From positions 1 through 53,497 of the forward strand of contig JAFLDL010000034.1 in the NCBI GenBank assembly GCA_017302435.1: a stretch of DNA of 53,497 nt, read 5' to 3'. Both the position numbers and the translations under genes were made by a program. The notes beneath the pieces are model-generated. The model worked only from the letters and a program-made list of their open reading frames with translations. It did not search any database and had not been told where the DNA came from. Positions 50,397 through 53,497 of this stretch are shown here, one piece after another. Within the stretch, counting starts at the first letter, position 1. Every line of letters begins with the position of its first letter. The DNA comes from Candidatus Accumulibacter necessarius (GTDB lineage Bacteria; Pseudomonadota; Gammaproteobacteria; Burkholderiales; Rhodocyclaceae).

Positions 50397-53330
50397 TCAG
50401 CCTGAGGAACCCGGGCGAAGCGTGGCGTCGAGCAGGCCATCGACGTCCACTGCGTCAATCTGCTCAGGCTTCATGAATTGTCGAGCGTATTCGAGATGCA
50501 CCCCCGAGCGCAGGAAGAGAGCAAACAGGTCGCCATCGATGTGCTGTTCCTGTTGCATTCGGGACATGATGGCAACAGCCTCCGACAGGGTCTTCCCCTG
50601 CTTGTAAGGCCGATCAATCGCGGTCAGCGCTTCGAAAATGTCGGCGATCGCCATCATGCGCGCCAGCGGGCTCATTTCTTCGCACCTGAGTCCGCGCGGG
50701 TAGCCGCTGCCATCCATCTTCTCGTGGTGACCGCCAGCGATTTCCGGCACTGCCCGCAGCTGCTTGGGGAAGGGGAGGTCTTGAAGCATGATCAGCGTCT
50801 GTACGATGTGTTCGTTGATCTTGTAACGCTCCTCGTCAGTCAGCGTCCCACGTCCTATGGCGAGATTGTAAAGTTCACCGCGGTTATAGAGCAGTACCGG
50901 CATATTCATCCGGAAGCCCCAGCGATTGTCTTCCGGCATCTGATCCTGCGCCCGTCGCGGCAAGAGGTGTTCCGGCTTGTCGGCCAGCAAAGCTTCGACC
51001 ACCGGCAATAGGGCACCAGGTGTTCGCGCCTTGCGCAATTTCTCCTCCTGCGCAATGCCGATGCGGTCGTCAAGGGTGCGCAACCAGGTTCGCCGGGCGA
51101 TCGACTGCAGGCGCTCGATCCTTTGCGGAGCCATCAATTCGCCACCCTCATTGCAACTGGCGACGAAAGCGAAATCCGCGTCGATCTGCTGCCACTCGGC
51201 GGCCAGGCGGGCGCGCGCAGTTTCCTCGATCTCGCCGCTGGCAATGGCCTTCAGACAGCTTATTTCGGCGTCACGCTTGAGCACTTCGAAGCGCATCCGC
51301 ACTTCATGGATCCGGTCGTAAATAGTTTCCAGCTTAGTCGCCTTGTCCACCACGTACTCGGGCGTCGTGACCTTGCCGCAGTCATGCAGCCAGGCAGCGA
51401 CGTGCACCGCATCCCGGTCATCGCTGGTCATCGTGAAGTCCTGGTACGGACCGCTGGTCGCCGCACAGGCAGCTTCGGCCAGCATCTTGGTCAGTTCAGG
51501 CACGCGTTTGCAATGGCCGCCGGTATAGGGACTCTTGGCATCGATCGCCGCAGCAATCAGCTTGATGAAGGCTTCAAAGAGGTCCTTCTGCGCCTTGATC
51601 AGCGCCTTGCTTTCCAGCGATACCGCCGCCGAGGCTGAAAGTGCCTTGACGAAGCTCAGGCGGCGGCTGTCGATTTCACTGTCACCGATGAGAAGCATGG
51701 CCCCGACCAGCTCGCCCTGTCGGTTGAGCAGCGGAACGGCGATGGCGTGGCTCGCCGCCGCCATGCCAGCAGTCGCCAGCCCGAGGGCAACCACATCCTC
51801 GGGCTGCAGGCAGCCGGCACGCGGCAGGCCAGCGGCAAGCGCTGCGCCGAGCAAAGGACCGGCGTGGCCAAGGTTGAAAGAGGGTAACTCGCCGGCCAAC
51901 GCCAAGCCGGTATTGTCTCGAGCCGCCGCCGGGTTGAGTTGTCTTTCCTCGGCCAGATAGAGCACACCGGCACGGGCACCGGAGGCCGTGAGGGTATCGT
52001 CGAGCAGCCGCGGCAGGAGCTGGTCGAAATTCTGCTCGGCAGCGACCGCCTGGCTGATCTCGAGAAAACGGTGGATCGTGCGCTTCATCCCGTCCATCGT
52101 CTGCGCAAGCTCGGTGACTTCCCTGATCGAAGACTCGATCACTATTGGCCGCGAGAATTCGAAGTGGCGGATCGCCTCCGCTTCGCTGGCCAGACTACCC
52201 AGCGATCGTGAAATGCTGTGCGCCAGCAGCCAGGTGAGGGGGATCGTCAACAGCAGAACGAGCAGCGTACTGATCGCCGAGTGGTGGATCAATTGCAGGG
52301 CCCCGGCCATCAACTCGCGTTCGGGAATCGCGGTGACGATGTACAGCGGCGGCACGCCTTGGAGCAGCAGCGGGGTGACCGAGGCTCGCCAGTCATCGTC
52401 CCCGACCTTGACGCGCAGCGTTTGCGTCGCTTTGCCTCTCATGCTGATGACCGTTGGCAATAGCGGCACCAGCGCCGGCACGCCCAGCTCGTCGACTCGC
52501 GCCAGCGCGGGGCTACCGTCGCCGTCAGGAGGCGCCAGCACCATCCTCGAGGCGTCGCCGTATGCCAGCACATAGCCCTCTGGATTGACCAGGACCATCT
52601 CGCTCCCCGGCGTCACCGCTTGTCTCGCCAGAGTTTCGCCAAGCGTGTGCAGGAGGATGTCCGCTCCCACCACGGCACGCCGGTTGCTGGCGCGGTTGGC
52701 CAGCGTGGTGCCGACCTTCCGGCTCGAGTAGAAAAGGTAGGGCGGCGTCTTCACCTGCGTCGGCGAGGCTGATCCCTGTATGAACCACGGCCGCTGCCGC
52801 GGATCGTAGGCCACGGCATAGTCGGACCGCTCGTCCTCGCGCACGACCTTCAGATCCGCGTCGAGATAGATGAAGCGGCCACGCGGCTCGGGCCCGGCCC
52901 GCTCGATGCTCTGCACGACGTAGGTCGCCCGATCCGGTGCTCTCGAGGCTTCGGCCGCGCTACCGTGGCCGATGCGCCCGATCAGGAAGAAATCGCCGCT
53001 ATCGTAACCAATGTAGAGCGACGATAGTGCGGGCGAACTGTCAAGCGCCTGACGCAGGAACTGCAGGCTGTCGAGACGTTCCCCGATCGAACTGGCAGTC
53101 GTCACCGGTTGCACGCTCAAAAGGCGGGTGGCCACCTCGGCCGGTTCGATGATCCGGCGCATCTCGAGCAGCGCCTCGCGGCCGAAGCCCGCCGTGAGGT
53201 CGGCGGCGGACTCCTCCAGCAGACCAGTGCTGAGTTTGTAACCAATGCTCCCGAGAACTCCACAGACGAGAAGAATCAGCGTCAGAAACAGCGTCGAGAT
53301 GTGGATATGCAATGGATAATGGCGGCGCAT
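50397..53330 (-). CDS. Membrane sensor with HAMP, GAF and HD-GYP domains (c-di-GMP phosphodiesterase)
   Basis: I chose the ATG at 53330 (GAGG 8 bases upstream; product begins MRRHYPLHIHISTLFLTLIL); an ATG at 53477 would add 49 residues without domain features. The 977-residue protein has a first membrane helix (10-32), a double-CACHE-like periplasmic sensor (about 35-325), a second helix (STLLVLLLTIPLTWLLAHSI, about 345-365) and a HAMP segment. A GAF domain covers about 440-590. The HD-GYP domain of about 350 residues has WLHDCGKVTTPEYVVDKATK, a long insertion, and HHEKMDGSGYPRGL. It should degrade cyclic di-GMP in response to an external signal. Residues of the two metal sites are present. 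No partner gene is adjacent; the second HD-GYP protein at 17896-19041 is a response regulator instead. Confidence 0.9.
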   Translation of the reverse strand: MRRHYPLHIHISTLFLTLILLVCGVLGSIGYKLSTGLLEESAADLTAGFGREALLEMRRIIEPAEVATRLLSVQPVTTASSIGERLDSLQFLRQALDSSPALSSLYIGYDSGDFFLIGRIGHGSAAEASRAPDRATYVVQSIERAGPEPRGRFIYLDADLKVVREDERSDYAVAYDPRQRPWFIQGSASPTQVKTPPYLFYSSRKVGTTLANRASNRRAVVGADILLHTLGETLARQAVTPGSEMVLVNPEGYVLAYGDASRMVLAPPDGDGSPALARVDELGVPALVPLLPTVISMRGKATQTLRVKVGDDDWRASVTPLLLQGVPPLYIVTAIPERELMAGALQLIHHSAISTLLVLLLTIPLTWLLAHSISRSLGSLASEAEAIRHFEFSRPIVIESSIREVTELAQTMDGMKRTIHRFLEISQAVAAEQNFDQLLPRLLDDTLTASGARAGVLYLAEERQLNPAAARDNTGLALAGELPSFNLGHAGPLLGAALAAGLPRAGCLQPEDVVALGLATAGMAAASHAIAVPLLNRQGELVGAMLLIGDSEIDSRRLSFVKALSASAAVSLESKALIKAQKDLFEAFIKLIAAAIDAKSPYTGGHCKRVPELTKMLAEAACAATSGPYQDFTMTSDDRDAVHVAAWLHDCGKVTTPEYVVDKATKLETIYDRIHEVRMRFEVLKRDAEISCLKAIASGEIEETARARLAAEWQQIDADFAFVASCNEGGELMAPQRIERLQSIARRTWLRTLDDRIGIAQEEKLRKARTPGALLPVVEALLADKPEHLLPRRAQDQMPEDNRWGFRMNMPVLLYNRGELYNLAIGRGTLTDEERYKINEHIVQTLIMLQDLPFPKQLRAVPEIAGGHHEKMDGSGYPRGLRCEEMSPLARMMAIADIFEALTAIDRPYKQGKTLSEAVAIMSRMQQEQHIDGDLFALFLRSGVHLEYARQFMKPEQIDAVDVDGLLDATLRPGSSG

Positions 53331-53497
53331 GGACTTGGCCTCGTGGCGGGCTAGAGTGACCCAACGATACCGAAAAACCGGACCTTCGTGGGTGGCCGGG
53401 GTTTCACGAGGTGCCCGCAGGCCTTGCGAGAATCCTGGCGCGTCGCCCGAGGAGTGGGGGGTGGGCTTCGCGCCCATTGCGAAAGCCTGTACGATAA

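Overview
The window is GC-rich, densely coded DNA. Its core genes (recN, nadK, hrcA, hemH, lysC, aceB, rlmA, gloA, a PPi-type phosphofructokinase beside class II aldolase, a PEP-CTERM protein and several hybrid kinases) look like a betaproteobacterium of the Rhodocyclales, most like a 'Candidatus Accumulibacter'-type genome. That assignment rests on gene content and protein style alone and is an inference.

Layout. 1-2600: right end of an ISAzo13-type insertion sequence, a lower-GC acetyltransferase and about 1.1 kb of non-coding DNA with short repeats. 2600-8872: gloA; a tightly coupled four-gene operon (beta-propeller protein, polysaccharide deacetylase, sterol-desaturase-like hydroxylase, HD phosphohydrolase); a LysE/RhtB exporter; and the ABC-F protein YbiT. 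8966-11393: a small coiled-coil secreted protein and a decaying cytochrome locus. 11500-23000: a block of signalling genes (FixJ-type regulator, CheB, CheD and CheW remnants, two giant hybrid kinases, an HD-GYP regulator, an antitoxin-like gene). 23072-25988: a second set of cytochrome remnants with an EF-hand protein, a PepSY gene broken by a stop, an OmpR-type regulator and a kinase missing its N-terminus. 25997-31736: PAP2 phosphatase, META-META-MliC lipoprotein, Nudix hydrolase, ybiB and a PEP-CTERM protein. 32054-38704: pfp, fba, a thioredoxin-like protein with its permease, a DUF2501 protein and rlmA. 39819-48629: tRNA-Ser(GCU), lysC, a small XRE-type protein, recN, nadK, hrcA, hemH and aceB. 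48747-53497: a LysR regulator, a Zn-ribbon miniprotein and a large membrane HD-GYP phosphodiesterase.

The most striking structure is a c-type cytochrome/cytochrome b redox module with its own EF-hand/PepSY/two-component regulation. It is cut in two by about 11.9 kb of signalling genes. A 164-bp direct repeat of the divergent promoter lies at both ends of that block, and each copy keeps a CTGAA-N6-CTGAA box of the kind QseB/PmrA-type regulators bind. Removing one repeat plus the block would restore a simple divergent locus. Nearly every gene of the module carries a lesion: a fused SHP/DHC remnant, a truncated frameshifted DHC, an amber codon in the reductase, TGA for Trp in PepSY and loss of the kinase sensor. 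This reads as whole-pathway decay unless the stops are sequencing errors. Nearby, chemosensory genes are also reduced to fragments around an intact cheB, and one hybrid kinase has Tyr in place of the phospho-accepting His of its Hpt domain. The rest is ordinary housekeeping; the lysC stop codon shares its last base with the first base of tRNA-Ser.
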